From NCBI GenBank assembly GCA_026545225.1, contig CM048852.1, positions 9,224,501-9,288,500 of the forward strand: a stretch of 64,000 nt of DNA. Direction: 5' to 3'. Source of the DNA: Cornus controversa (Eukaryota > Streptophyta > Magnoliopsida > Cornales > Cornaceae). The notes beneath the pieces are model-generated. The model was given only the letters and a program-made list of their open reading frames with translations. It did no database searches and was not told where the DNA came from. Each line of letters begins with the position of its first letter. The stretch's first letter is position 1. Positions 48,482-60,100 of this stretch are shown here, piece after piece. A program made the translations under genes and the position numbers.

Positions 48482-48720
48482 ACAAGGATGAGCTTATTTT
48501 ATGTATTGGCAAGGGGATTAGGATGAATTTGAGGAAAGAACCGGCTGGTGCTCTATTGGCAAAGTTGAGATTATGTAGAGGAATCGAACACTCGGGCAAT
48601 GGTATAGAAGAGACTCTACCATTTAGTACAGAGAGGGCTGAAAATAAAAGATATTTCGAGACAAGCCCAGGCGGGTCTGAACAGCTGGGGGGATGGAGAA
48701 GTCTGCAAATGTAGTGGCTA

Positions 48721-49190
48721 TTACAGATTTACAGAAGGGATAAGGAAGGGCTTCCTGATAAGCAACAGTGAAGAAGAGGTCGAAGCAGGTGACTTTGAAT
48801 CTCTGATCCTTCCACCGCCAGTATGGGAGTGCAACGAGGAGCCAGGGGCTAATATTCCTTTGGCAGTGGCTAGGGGAGCTATGGTGGATGATAGAAGATT
48901 AAGTCCATATATGACAGAATCAAATGGGGACCGAATTGTGAGAAATATTGAGGAAATGGGAGAACTGTTGGGTCTCACATACACTAGGGATGATGGGCCA
49001 GACCTTGAAATGTTACATTCTCTCGAGCACAGGTGGGATATAACTAACCGTAAGAAAAGTTCGTTTCGGAAGGGGGGAGAGAGAACTTAGGAACTTGAGT
49101 TCCTATGTGAACTACAACGGGAGGAGTGATGGGAGGGAGCGGGAGGAGAGGAGTAGTGGAGGGAGGGTGGGAGAGAATTAGTGTGTGTAT
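48721..49190 (+). other. L1 inter-ORF region
   Basis: Partly open (48740-49087, containing NSEEEVEAGDFESLILPPPV and GELLGLTYTRDDGPD) between ORF1 and ORF2. It is probably the C-terminal part of ORF1 in another frame. Confidence 0.4.
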
Positions 49191-52100
49191 GAAGCTCAAA
49201 ATAGTGTCTTGGAATGTCCGGGGGTTGAATGACCCGGACAAGAGGCACACGTTGTTTGTTTGCAAGAATCTAAGCTAGCAAATGTATTGGATGGGTTGAT
49301 GAGGAGCACTTAGGGAGGTAGATTTATTGAGTGGGAGGCTCTTGAAGCAGTTAGGGGGATATTGTGGTTCTTTGGGATAAGAGATGAGTTACCAAAATTG
49401 ATATGTGGAAATGGAGGTCATCTATCTCTCTTCTGTTTTCCTTGGAGGAGGATGGGTACCACTTGATCTTCTCAGGGGTGTATGGGCTGATTGGGGATGT
49501 GGAGAGAAGAGGTTTGTGGGGGGAGTTGGAGTCTGTCAGATTGAGGTGGTCGGGCCCGTGGTGCGTGGGAGGGGACTTTAATGAGATCAGAGATCCCAGT
49601 GAGAGATCTTCAGGGGGGAGAAGGACTTCAGCTATGTCAGAGTTCTCTGAATCCATCGATACTCATCAGCTTATTGACCTTCCGATTGAGGGAGCTCGTT
49701 ATACTTGGACTAGCAGCCGAATTTTCCCTACACTATCTTGGCTGGACAGATTTTTGATCTCTAGTGATTTAGAGGAGAACTTCCCGGATGTGGCACAAGT
49801 GGCGTTGGCTAGAGCGGTGTCGGATCACATTCCCATTCTCTTGGATTGTGGGGGGTTGAGAAGAGGGCGATCCCCTTTTCGGTTTGAGAACATGTGGCTT
49901 AGAGTGGAGGATTTCAAGGAAAGAGTCCAAAATTGGTGGGCAAGTGATGTAGGACTGTTTTAGTCGGTTTCATATTACATATATCTATATATATATTTAA
50001 TATTTGTTTTAAAGAAAGTTTTATTTTGGGTACTAATATTCTTTTATTTTAGTTTCCTTTTGGAAATAGATTTCCTTTTTTCCTGTTAGGATTATGATTT
50101 CTACAAGTTTCCTTTTATTTTTAGGTTTCCTAGTGTTGTTAGGATTATGATTTCTCTATTATAAATATATGTACTGCCATAGGGCAGAAATCAATCAATC
50201 AATTTATCAATAATATATCAATTGCTTTGCAATTTTCTTTTAACTTCGTGGATTCAAAGTTGTTCTTGTTCGTGCGCGAACAATTTCATAGCTTCAGCTT
50301 TCTTTTGGCGAACAAATTAAAGCGGTTAAAAGAGGATATCAAAAAGTGGAACAAGGAGGTCTTCGGTAACCTAAGTTGGCGTAAAGCTTGAGCTCTCTCT
50401 GAAATTTCAAAGCTTGATCGTAAGGAGGGGGAAGGGGGCCTAAGTGACATGGAGACATGCAGGGGAGAGAAATGCAAGGGTGAATTTGGGGAGATTGCAG
50501 TGTTGGAGGAAATATCCTAGAGATAGAAGTCCAGAGCTTTGTGGTTGAAGGAAGGAGATCGGAATACGAAATTCTTTCATAGACTCGCAAATGCTCACAA
50601 AAGGGGAAACCACATAGACAGGATTCGCATCAATTGGATCCTATTAACTAGAGGGGAAGACATTCAGAGAGGGATCGTGTCTTATGATCAGCAGTTATAT
50701 ACGGAGACCACCAGACACAGGCCTCTTCTCGGTGGTCTTGAGTTTGCAGGCATATCAGAGGAAGAGAGCATTTGGGTGGAGAGGCCTTTCGAGGAGGAGG
50801 CGGCGGTGGAGGCTTTGAGGAGCCATGCTGGCGATAAAGCTCCTGGCTGATGGCTTCACAATGGCTTTCGTGCATCAGAACTGCGGAGTGGTTAAGGCTG
50901 AGGTGATGGAGGTCCTTAGCGAATTCCATTCAACAGGATACTTTGAGAGAAGCCTTAATGCATCCTTTATTGCCCTTATCCCAAAAAAGGGTGGACCTAT
51001 AGATGCTAAGGATTTTAGGCCAATTAGTTTGGTGGGTGTTATTTACAAGCTTTTTGCTAAAATTCTAGCCAATCGGTTGAGGAGAGTTTTGGATGTGGTG
51101 ATCTCGGACACTCAGAATTCTTTTGTGGGAGGCAGACAAATTCTAGATTTAGTATTGATTGCTAGTGAGTGTGTGGAGGCAAGGATTAGAAGCGGAGAGC
51201 CAGGAATCGTCTACAAGTTGGATATCAAGAAGGCATATGATCATGTGAGTTGGGAATTCTTGTTGAATATGTTAGAGAGGATGGGGTTTGGGCACAAATG
51301 GAGAGGATGGATCCATCATTGTATTTCGACAATTCAGTTCTCAGTTTTGGTGAGTGGATCACCTGTTGGTTTCTTTCCTAGTTCTCGCGGTCTGAGACAG
51401 GGTGATCCACTTTCTTCCTTCTTGTTTATTATCTTCATGGAGGCATTCAATAGGATGATGAAGAGGGCAAAGGATTTGGGGATTATTAGAGTACTCATAG
51501 TAGGGAGAGAGTCCAATCAACTAGTGGTTTCTCATTTGCTATATGCAAATGATACCATTATCTTTTGTGATATGAGGGAGGATCAGTTGAGGCATTTGAA
51601 ATACATTTTGATATGCTTCCAGGCACTGTCTAGCCTGAAAATAAATAACGGAAAGAGTGAGTTGGTGCTTGTTGGGGTAGTGCAGGAAATTCACGAGTTT
51701 GCTAACATTCTTAGGTGCGGGGCTGGTTCCTTCCCGACCACTTACTTGGGGATGCTATTGGGGGCCTCGTCGAGGATGGTTTCCATTTGGGATCTAGTGA
51801 TAGAGCGGTTTGAGAGAAGACTTGTTGAATGGAAGAAGTAATATCTATCGGAAGGGGGGCGCGTTATTCTCATGAAGAGTACTCTTTCGAATCTCCCAAC
51901 ATATTTTCTCTTTATTTAATGCTTATATCAGTTGTTAAGAGGCTTCAGAAGATTCAAAGTAAGTTTTTGTGGGGTAGACTGGGAAATGAGTTCAAATACC
52001 ACTTGGTGAATTGGGGAGGGTGTGCACCCCGACTCAGAAAGGGGGTTTGGGAATTAGGAAATTGGATTTGTTCAATAAGGCAGTATTGGGCAAATGGCTT

Positions 52101-53110
52101 TGGCGTTTCGGAGGCAAAAGATCTAGATTATGGAGGAGGGTTGTAGTTTGTCGAAGCGGGGAAGGAGTTGGTGGTTGGTGGTCTAGGGAGGTGAACTTTC
52201 CTGTGGGGGTGGGGGTTTGGAAGTGTATTCGGAGGGTTTGGGTCGAGTTTTCAGACACATTCGCTTTATAGTGAGGAATGGGAGACATATCAGCTTTTGG
52301 GAGAATCTTTGGTGCGAGGACACATCTCTGGCCCGTAAGTTTCCCAGACTCTTCAGGATTGCTTCGAACAGATAAGCCCTAGTTGCCGACTGCTATCAAC
52401 TTGATAACGGTAGATTGACTTAGGATGTGCATTTTCGTAGAGCATTTCATGACTGGGAGCTTACAGAGGTCGCTGAGTTTTTAGCCATGATTTACAACCA
52501 AGCAGTTGAGGGGGAGGGGATGGACGAGATGGTATGGATGGGATCCACGAGGGGAACCTTTCAGGTTCGCTCCTTTTATAAGACACTTTCAGATATCATG
52601 GGTTCTACCTTTCCTTGGAAGGCAATTTGGAGAACAAAGGCCCACTTGAAGGTGGCCTTCTTTACTTGGAATGTTGCCCTAGGTAAGATTCTTAGCATAG
52701 ATAATCTCAAGAGGAGGGGACGGATTATAGCGAATTGGTGTTGTATGTGCAAGAAGTCGGAGGAAACAGTGAATCATCTCCTTCTACATTGTCCAGTGGC
52801 AAGGGATGTTTGGTATATGTTCTTGGCAGCGTTTGGAATGGTCTGGGTATTTCCAGTTCCACGTTGGATATGATCGAAGCTTGGTGAGGGTGTACAGTGG
52901 ATAGCCGAGTCAGAGATGCTTAGAGGGCCACGCCCCTTTGTTTATGGTGGGACTTGTGGCAAGAGAGGAATAGGAGGCGTTTCGAGGACGTGGAGTTTCC
53001 TATTTGGTCTCTCAAATACAATTTTGAGATCTTTATTTTTTTGGGTTAATAGGAAAAATTGTACATCTGGTGGTCAGGTTGCGGACTTCATTGATAGCTT
53101 AAGCTTATAG
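49191..53110 (+). pseudogene. L1 ORF2: endonuclease, reverse transcriptase, zf-RVT (broken)
   Basis: The start MKLKIVSWNVRGLNDPDK at 49191 is the usual APE-like endonuclease opening. After frameshifts WCVGGDFNEIRDP (49559) and SDHIPILLDCGG (49828) follow. An LTR insertion interrupts at about 49948. The region resumes [20 protein letters not shown]. The reverse transcriptase shows AKDFRPISLVGVIYKLFAKI, LDIKKAYDHVSWEF, RGLRQGDPLSSFLF and YANDT at 51542-51556. YANDT has Asn in place of the first catalytic Asp of the usual FADD. The C-terminal zf-RVT domain (52550-52840) includes CCMCKKSEETVNHLLLHC. Stops at 51840 and beyond make it dead. Confidence 0.85.
49948..50282. mobile_element. Short LTR insertion in L1 ORF2
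   Basis: About 335 bases with TGTAGG...GCGAACA termini interrupt the L1 coding sense between the endonuclease and the linker. It contains ctctattataaatatatg (promoter-like) and a repeated aatcaatcaatca stretch before gcgcgaaca, typical of short plant LTRs. No exact flanking duplication was found, so the borders could shift by about 10 bases. Confidence 0.5.
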
Positions 53111-53863
53111 TTGGCCGTGTTCGACTTTTTTATCTTCTCGGGAGCGCTCTCCTCTTGAGCGCCTTTAATGAATTATTACTTATAAAAAAAAAAACCAGTT
53201 GTGTATGAAAACATACCTTCATAACTTGTGTCTTTATTTAATTGGGTTGTGTTGAAAGAGGGAGACTCTAAACAGTGGGAGTTCTGGTTATTGCTTTGAA
53301 TCCATAAAAGGTGTTAGGGGTCATTGAGAGTGAGTGAGTGAAAAACTCTTGTATTGAACTTTTGATATAGTGGATTTTTGGTGCTAGGGTTAATAACCTC
53401 GTGGATGTTTCCCCGACATTGGGATTTTACCATGTAAATTTGGTGTCACTTGTGCTTGATATAACTGCCCTTTAACTGTTTGATAAATTGATTGTTTGTG
53501 TTTGTGTAAAATTGACTCAAGGAACCAATTCACCCCTCCCCCTCTTGGTTCCATTAGATATATGTACGACAAGACAAGAAAGGACAGAATTAGAAATGAA
53601 CACATTCATGAGATGGTTGTAGTACCAGTTGGAGATAAAATTCAAGAAAATCGATTAAAATGATTTGGACAATTGCAAAGAAGACCATTACTTATCCAAC
53701 AAAAAAATTGCAAAGAAGAACATTAAGTACGCCAATTAGGAGGAGGAACATGGGCCACATTGAGATAATGCGAGAGGAAGGGAAAATTCAAATTTGACTG
53801 CGGGTAGAATTAGTAAGAAAAGATATGATAACATGTGGTTTGACTAAAATTATTGCCTTACAT

Positions 53864-54420
53864 CTAAGAAGCACGAACACTTCTATGAAATGTTGTGTCC
53901 GTGTCCGTGTCCGTGTCCGACACTTCCTGGACACTTCTCCGACACTTCATGACTCTCTCCATAATTTAAAAATAATTTTTATTATTCCGGACACTTACCC
54001 GACACATCTTGGACACTTCAACACATTCCAGACACATGAACAACACATCCTATACCCTTTGTCTTTATAAAACAAACACATAACAATCCTAGAAAAAACA
54101 TCATGCACATAAATCAAAGTGTCCAACCTCCTTTTCCTTAAAAACTTGACATTATACATGTGAAAGTATTTAATGAGAAAAACGTAACTGCAATGGTAAG
54201 ATAGAATAGTAATATCATATATAATATAATATATTCTTCTTGATATTCAAATAGCTTCAATTTCTAACTTATGTAACTTTAGCATAGAAATTATAAATTA
54301 ACTAATGTTCTATAATAGTCTTATTCAATAGATATATATATATATATATGAAAATTTATATTTATATTAGTCGTGTTCATGTATCTGTGTCATATGAACT
54401 ATCGTGTCCATGCTTCTTAG
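53864..54420. mobile_element. hAT-type MITE in RTE copy 2
   Basis: Starts ctaagaagcacgaacac and ends gtgtccatgcttcttag (inverted termini). A perfect 8-base duplication ccttacat flanks it (53856-53863 and 54421-54428), diagnostic of hAT. Inside are a (GTGTCC)n run at 53897-53922 and scattered acacttc repeats. There is no coding capacity. Confidence 0.9.
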
Positions 54421-55272
54421 CCTTACATAGAGGATATGATAACATGCGGTTAGATTAAAGCTATGGCCTTAAAGCGGAATAGAATTCTTGTAACCGACAC
54501 CAAGTAGTTGAGGAAAAACGTTTTGTTTGTTGTTGTTGTTGTATCACAGAAGTTGAAGCCGAATAGTTTTCCTCCTATCTTGAAGCCTATTAATTTTTGT
54601 CAAATAGGTTACTTGAATTCATCATCATTAATCTGATAGATATCTAACTATATCAGACCCCCAAACACAGCCCCACCACCAGAGTGTTATTAGAACCGAA
54701 TTAACCAGCCAGTCACAGAAATTAACAAGTGAACCACCCAGTGAGCCACTTTGGTTCATTACTTGGATTATTTTAGTCAAAAATCCAGGACAAAACGCTC
54801 TGGACTACCCTACTTGGCCAGTTTAAGCCACACCAGAGTGAACCAATCAGTTGAACCTCTTAGCATGTCTGATTACCAAATGAAAACAAAAGTAGTACTA
54901 AGCTTCAGGAGACTCAACCCCGAACATATCAAATAGTTTGCAGTGCCTATAACCACCAGTGAAGAACTTGTTTTTTGACAGTTTTTTTTGTCCACCACAA
55001 TTTTATATATTTAAAAATATTTAACATAAGCCCCACCAGAGTGAACCAATCATACATTATTTTTTTCTGCTTTCTCTTTCCTTTGTTTTTTTTTTCTTCC
55101 TTTATTTTTTTAAGGGTTGACTTGTATCCATTACGGATCTGATTCAGCAAATAGAGGCTAAAAGTATATGAAGACATGCCGAGACAACAACAAACTCATC
55201 ATTAAATATATTAAATTCAAAAAGAATCTAAGAGATAAAAGCAAAAAGACTAAGGAAAAATAGTGGATGGAC

Positions 55273-55381
55273 CTGGCTGCGCACTCAGCATAATAACATG
55301 CAACTTTGATGTAATTTGTCCAGCATGAGAGGTCTTTGTGGCAAAAGAAATAAGAACAGAAGGATTTTCATTCCCTGGGAC
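55273..55381 (-). pseudogene. Isolated exon-like segment, unidentified
   Basis: On the minus strand cttgtgcag precedes an open 109-base stretch reading [20 protein letters not shown] and continuing [16 protein letters not shown], followed by the donor-like cag|gtccat. The peptide looks like real protein, but neighbouring exons are not recognisable. It may be a relic exon or a captured gene fragment. Confidence 0.3.
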
Positions 55382-57030
55382 CTGCACAAGACATTGAAAT
55401 AGAAATGATACATGCTCAAGCAACAGAAAGGGCATCAAACTTATGTATGCAAAAAATAATAAAGGAAAAAATCCGCACTTTGAATGAGGCAAATGATGTG
55501 GCATGTGCTTCAAGAGTTTGACTGCGCTGCTGATCCACAGAAAAGAGTTGCATATTTCCTTTCACAAGTTGTGGTATCTATAAACATAAATTGGGCGTGG
55601 AATAGTTGTGAAGCTTTAAGAATTAGAAGTCAAAAGTTATTATCGGTAGTTAGTGTATCAATTAGACATTCTAACAGAGATAGTTTAAAGTATACCATGA
55701 GTCTTGCGTGAAACTCAGAGAAGGCTTTTTATCATGGCAAGAATTAGAGGAGATCAGAATGCCAAGGGCTGTTATCATAGAGAACTTATTGATTAAAAAG
55801 AAGTCCCGTATAGACTTGCACCTTTAATAGAAGTGGAAGAGCACTCAACAAACCCTACAAATCCCTAACTCCTCTTCTATCTAGCTCCACAAAAATAGCA
55901 AAAAGATCTCTTGAAGCAAACAATAATTTATTCCCAATGTGCTTTGCAACAACTTTGGAGCACACCCTCTACGTCGAGCTCAGCAAACCCTCCCCCACAC
56001 CCTCCGTCGGGCACACCATTAATGTCTTCCTTCACCACCAAATTCAGCACATCTTTCTTCTGAACAACACACAGCAGTAGACATTATCTATTGCCGCTGG
56101 AGTTCCATCTCGACGATGCATAAAGGAGAAATAAGATTTGTAATTGAATACAAAATCAAGGTTGTTGAAGGATTTAAATATTAAAGTTACACCCTCTCTA
56201 ATAGCTCAAGATTTTAGAGGATATGGTGGTTAACATAATATCAGAGCAGGGTAGGTCCTGTGAAGGATTTAAATATTAAAGTTATACCCTCTTTTGGCTT
56301 CCTGAGAAGTTAATCCTCGAAACCTGTTTGATAACAAGTTTGAATGCCCCAGGAAGGTCCCCCGAACAGGCCCTCATATATTTCAAAATTGTCATCATCA
56401 AAAGAAGAAGAAATTCACATACATGATTTCATTATTGTGCATGTCCTGCAAATATTTGAGTGACTGTTATGCCCTTTGATTGTTTAGAAAATGCTTCCCT
56501 ATCAAAAGTTGTAGGTCATAATCTAGATGGAATCTCTCTTTTCCACCATATAACATTTATTTTTAATTATTATTGAGTACATGTTTAAAGAATAAGAACA
56601 TGATGCATTACGTAGCATATTATGCTTTTAAGTCTGCAAAACATTTCCACATAACCCTATCGAGGTTCTGGACACATTTCAAGCCAAGTCTATGCATCTT
56701 AAGATTTGGATTTAGGGAGATTCGACATTTAGACATATACTCAAGCACAAATGGAATACAAACTTCAGACACCAAATTATCCCAGAACGTTTCCAACGAA
56801 ATCCCCAAAATTTAGTTTGTCAATGCGTTAACATCAAACATAGCAAGAATCCAACCTTTTTATATCCCATCTCATTCATCATCAACTGACCTGCTTTCTC
56901 TCCTTGATCTATGTTTTTCATTTTGCTATTTCTAAACTCGAAAGGAAGATGTTAAAATATATTACTAAGGTCTACAATTTAAAAATGAAACCCCTCAAGT
57001 GGATTAAGAAAAAAAGAAATTCCTTTGATT

Positions 57031-57122
57031 ATATTGAAAAATGACAGCTTTCCCTACCTATTCTCAAACACGTGAGATATTGAAAAATGACAGCTTTCCC
57101 TACCTATTCTCAAACACGTGAG
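57031..57122. repeat. 46-bp perfect tandem duplication beside the ALG11 stop
   Basis: The unit atattgaaaaatgacagctt ... aacacgtgag occurs twice (57031-57076 and 57077-57122) with no difference seen. It lies 46 bases beyond the ALG11 stop codon, in the presumed 3' UTR. The unit carries an acacgtg (E/G-box) core. Confidence 0.9.
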
Positions 57123-57167
57123 ATCCATCTAGCGTACATTAGAAGTGAGATATTTTTATGCATTCAT

Positions 57168-60100
57168 CTAGCACAGTATTGGTCGCACAGCAGCTTTGAA
57201 ATCGTCATAAAAATTTTGTTCTGAAAACCTGCCTGCCCGTTTCCTTGCCGCCGCAGCCACCTTGAGTCTTTCCATTTCTGACATCATTATAATTTTTAGT
57301 ATGGCATCTGCAAATTCTTCCACAGTTTGAGCAAGAAATCCAGTTTGCTGTCCATCTTCTTCTAACACAATGTCCATTTTTGGCCCAGCAGAATTATGAG
57401 CTGAAAAAGAGGAAATCTGTAAGCTACATACATTCACACACACAGCGCACCCAAATTATTTTAGAGGAACTATCGTTATTTAAGATACAAAACTCTCAAC
57501 TCCCCACCAATCGGTATGGCACCGGCGGCCATGTACTCCACAACGCTTATGCCAAAGTGCTCATCTGTCATGGAATGGATCCCTGCAACAGAACTCCCTA
57601 GCAGTCTCACCAAGTCCCTACAGTACAAAAGAAAAATGAAATTAATCTTAGAATTTTTAACAAGGAAATGAGGGAAGAATCTATCATACACACATCAAGA
57701 GTAATAAAAGAAAATCTGAGAGTTCCGATAGGACAACTTCCATGTGTTTCTTGCTACAGAGGAATCCATTAGTTCGTCTATGAATATCAATTCAACCCGA
57801 TTGGATTGACTCTTTTAAACCAATCACTAACATATGCAACAAAAGATTGATTTATGTCGAAGTGTTGGTTTTTGGATCCAAGATATAGGTGGTAACAGTC
57901 TAAAACAATCATACCAGCCATGTATGTCTCAATGACATTAGACATTCATGGAGGGTTGCTCCTCATTGCTTATGGTGGGCTTTATGGAACGAGCGGAACA
58001 AGAGATCTTTTGAAGATATAGAACATCCTTGGAGAGTTTTTAGATACTCTGTTCTTAGTTCCCTTTTCTTTTGTTCGGAGGGCTCCTTTTGTAATTCTTC
58101 GGAGTCCTTGTTAACTTTTGTAGATAGCTTAAGGCTTTGATTTTTGCGTTCTTGTTTGGGACGCATCCCCCGTTTGGGCGCTTTTCTATGAAATTTTACT
58201 TATCAAAAAGAAAAAAAAATGTCTGGATCTATGGTTATTTGGCGTCTTCATGAATTGTGTTATGTTGTAGCCAGAATTTTGTCTTGGCCTGAGGCACGTT
58301 GCCCCGGGAAAAATTTTATGACCAGTTTTTTGATTGCGGGTTTTGGACCCGGATTAGGACTCTCTTGTAGCCGGATATATAAAGGCATCTAGGGTTTGGA
58401 TAGGGATAACGAGATAAAACACTGAAAACACAAAAAGCGAGAAAGAGAGCGAAAGCTAGGGTTTGGGGTTGAAACTTGTAATCTCTTGATTTTCGCATAG
58501 TGAAAACTTTCGCCAAATCTTTGCTGTGGGTGTAGGCACATTACCGAACCACATAAATTCTTGTGTTCTGTGTGTTGTACTTGGTTCGTTTTCTGTCGTG
58601 TTTCGTAATTGTGCTTGGTTCGCGACTTTTTGTCACAACAAACTGCAGTAAGATATGATAAAGTTGGATGTTTATACCTAAAGTATAGTGAAGGAAATCA
58701 CCAGGAGTTCTCTGCAAATAAACCATGTTTTCACTACATAATTTGAAACTAACACTTGCCACGTGATAATCTTCTTGAAGGCAATGATCTAGACTAGTCA
58801 AATGGAAAAGGAAAAGGTCAATCAATTCTTTGATTCAACCCATGTGAAATCCATGAGGGTTTCATGGAATCCTCATGGAATTACATAAGAGGACAACAAG
58901 GTTAGGTTTGGTATCTGTATTTCACATTCATAAAATTCCACATCGTATTGAATGGGCATTAAAAGTAAGCAAGATACAAAATGACATGGAACAAACCTGT
59001 ACATCAGATTCTTGTAAAACTCTACATACTCTGCCACATTTAGTTCAGTGGCTTGATCTTTCAAATTCTGCAGTCTTTCCTCATCTGCCTTATTCCGACA
59101 ACTACCCACAAATAGAAGCTTCGGTTTAGGGAAGTCTGCATCTAATTTCTTGATGGCAACTGAAAAAGCTTCAAGTTGAAGAGCATGTGCCTGATATATA
59201 CATATTCTTTTGTTAGTGTATGTGCCTGGGGGCCATTGCTTGGTGCGAAGGTTTCCCATGCTACCAAGCAAGAGAAAACAGGTTTGAGCCTAGTGGTAAC
59301 CACTTTGTGCAAAGGTTAAGTTCTAGAGCGAACTTGTCCCTCCAAGCACCCTCAATTGACAAGGAACAAAGCTGGGTTTTTGCGCAAATATATATATAAG
59401 AATAAAGTATAAAGAGAGTTGACATAACTAATAGAGGCCCCCAAAAATGACCACTAAAGTTATAGTACATTGTGCAAAACAGATTTATATATGCCCACCT
59501 TCTCCGGACGAAATTGAGCAACAGAAATTATTGTTGGATTTTTCATTTGTCTTTCCAAGGGAAGCACCTGTTTAGACTGCCGCTGGTTAGAAAATACATG
59601 AATTTTGAATCAAAATATATCAAGACAACTGGGAGGAGAATTGAAATTAAAAACATATATAAAGAAACCAAGAATAGGATATGGATTCCATTACAAAGAG
59701 ACAGAAAGGGTTACTATGAAGCAAGAAGACATTTCCTCCAAATTAAAGAAGAAAAACAAATTGCTAGAAATAAATACGAAACCTAACTTAAACGCCAAAT
59801 TAAGGAGGCATAAAACCCTTGGGAGCCTGTGGCAGCAGACTCAATCCCCTCATAGCAAATTGAGGAATTCACCCAACAAAAATAGTTAACCATGGTCAAG
59901 AGAGAGATAGAGCTTAGTAGATATTGCAACATTTAGCCTGTATTGATTTCAGAAAGAATGAGAGGAAGGGAAATTTTAAAGAATGCATAAGAAATGCATA
60001 AGAGATAAATTACACTCACAACCCCTGAGGTTTGCCCTAATTACACACGATGGTAAAAAATGACTTTAATTACATTGACCTCCCTTATTGACATTAATCA

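Larger units (their letters stand above)
42240..48720 (+). pseudogene. L1 ORF1 (gag-like), split by copia and a solo LTR
   Basis: Around 42480-43080 blocks WAQKSWKVPSGVK, LLLDIWYFRVG, ILIYGLPLHLWCDKLFVAV and LWGGFRSIEV match the DUF4283-type RNA-binding domain found in plant L1 ORF1 proteins. The reading passes 43408, is cut by the copia element, resumes at 47622 and runs as a Ser/Lys-rich tail. It is cut again at 48107 and resumes at 48487 to a stop near 48715. Frameshifts are present, so it is non-functional. Confidence 0.65.
42230..53195 (+). mobile_element. Full-length L1-type LINE, interrupted by three LTR-type insertions
   Basis: A near-complete plant L1: ORF1 with a DUF4283-like RNA-binding region, ORF2 with endonuclease, reverse transcriptase and terminal zinc-binding domain, then poly-A (53184-53194). 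A 16-base duplication flanks it: cagttgtctttgaaaa (42214-42229) and cagttgtgtatgaaaa (53196-53211), two mismatches. Subtracting the nested elements leaves about 6 kb, the normal size of a plant L1. All ORFs contain stops or frameshifts. Confidence 0.85.
41463..53556 (+). mobile_element. Solo LTR (copia-like), split by the L1 LINE
   Basis: The left part starts TGTTGGGTTTTG (41463) and contains a tataaatgg box near 41796 followed by a CT-rich leader. The right part (53212-53556) has the plant LTR U5 words cttgtattgaacttttgata, gtttccccgacattgggatt and caattcacccctccccct. Joining them across the L1 insertion gives one LTR of about 1.1 kb. gatata occurs at both outer junctions (41456-41461 and 53557-53562) within the RTE reading; the exact LTR ends are uncertain by a few bases. 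Confidence 0.65.
41046..54541 (+). mobile_element. RTE-type LINE (copy 2), outermost layer of a nested stack
   Basis: The left segment (41046-41461) reads KGFKISRNKIEYMEYNF, then PLRLIGSSIEQI and VEEMRML, RTE blocks downstream of the catalytic site. The right segment (53557-54541) resumes with KTRKDRIRNEHIHEM and VPVGDKIQENRLK, and ends taaccgacaccaagtagttg with a (TTG)n tail at 54525-54541. Flanking 14-base duplications are tatcatagaacttg (41032-41045) and tatcacagaagttg (54542-54555), 12 of 14 identical. The element is 5'-truncated and dead. Confidence 0.8.
54556..57167. other. Intergenic DNA downstream of ALG11, with an exon-like segment and retroelement traces
   Basis: No complete gene is seen. 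It contains the exon-like segment 55273-55381, a primer-site-like aatatcagagcagg near 56226 next to repeated gaaggatttaaatattaaag (56169, 56262), and the 46-base tandem duplication at 57031-57122. The rest is AT-rich. Confidence 0.45.

Noticed and set aside
56180-56300. LTR retrotransposon start suggested by an atatcagagc primer-like site and the repeated gaaggatttaaatattaaag
   Set aside because: No LTR pair, no gag and no polypurine tract could be found; mentioned only as a trace.
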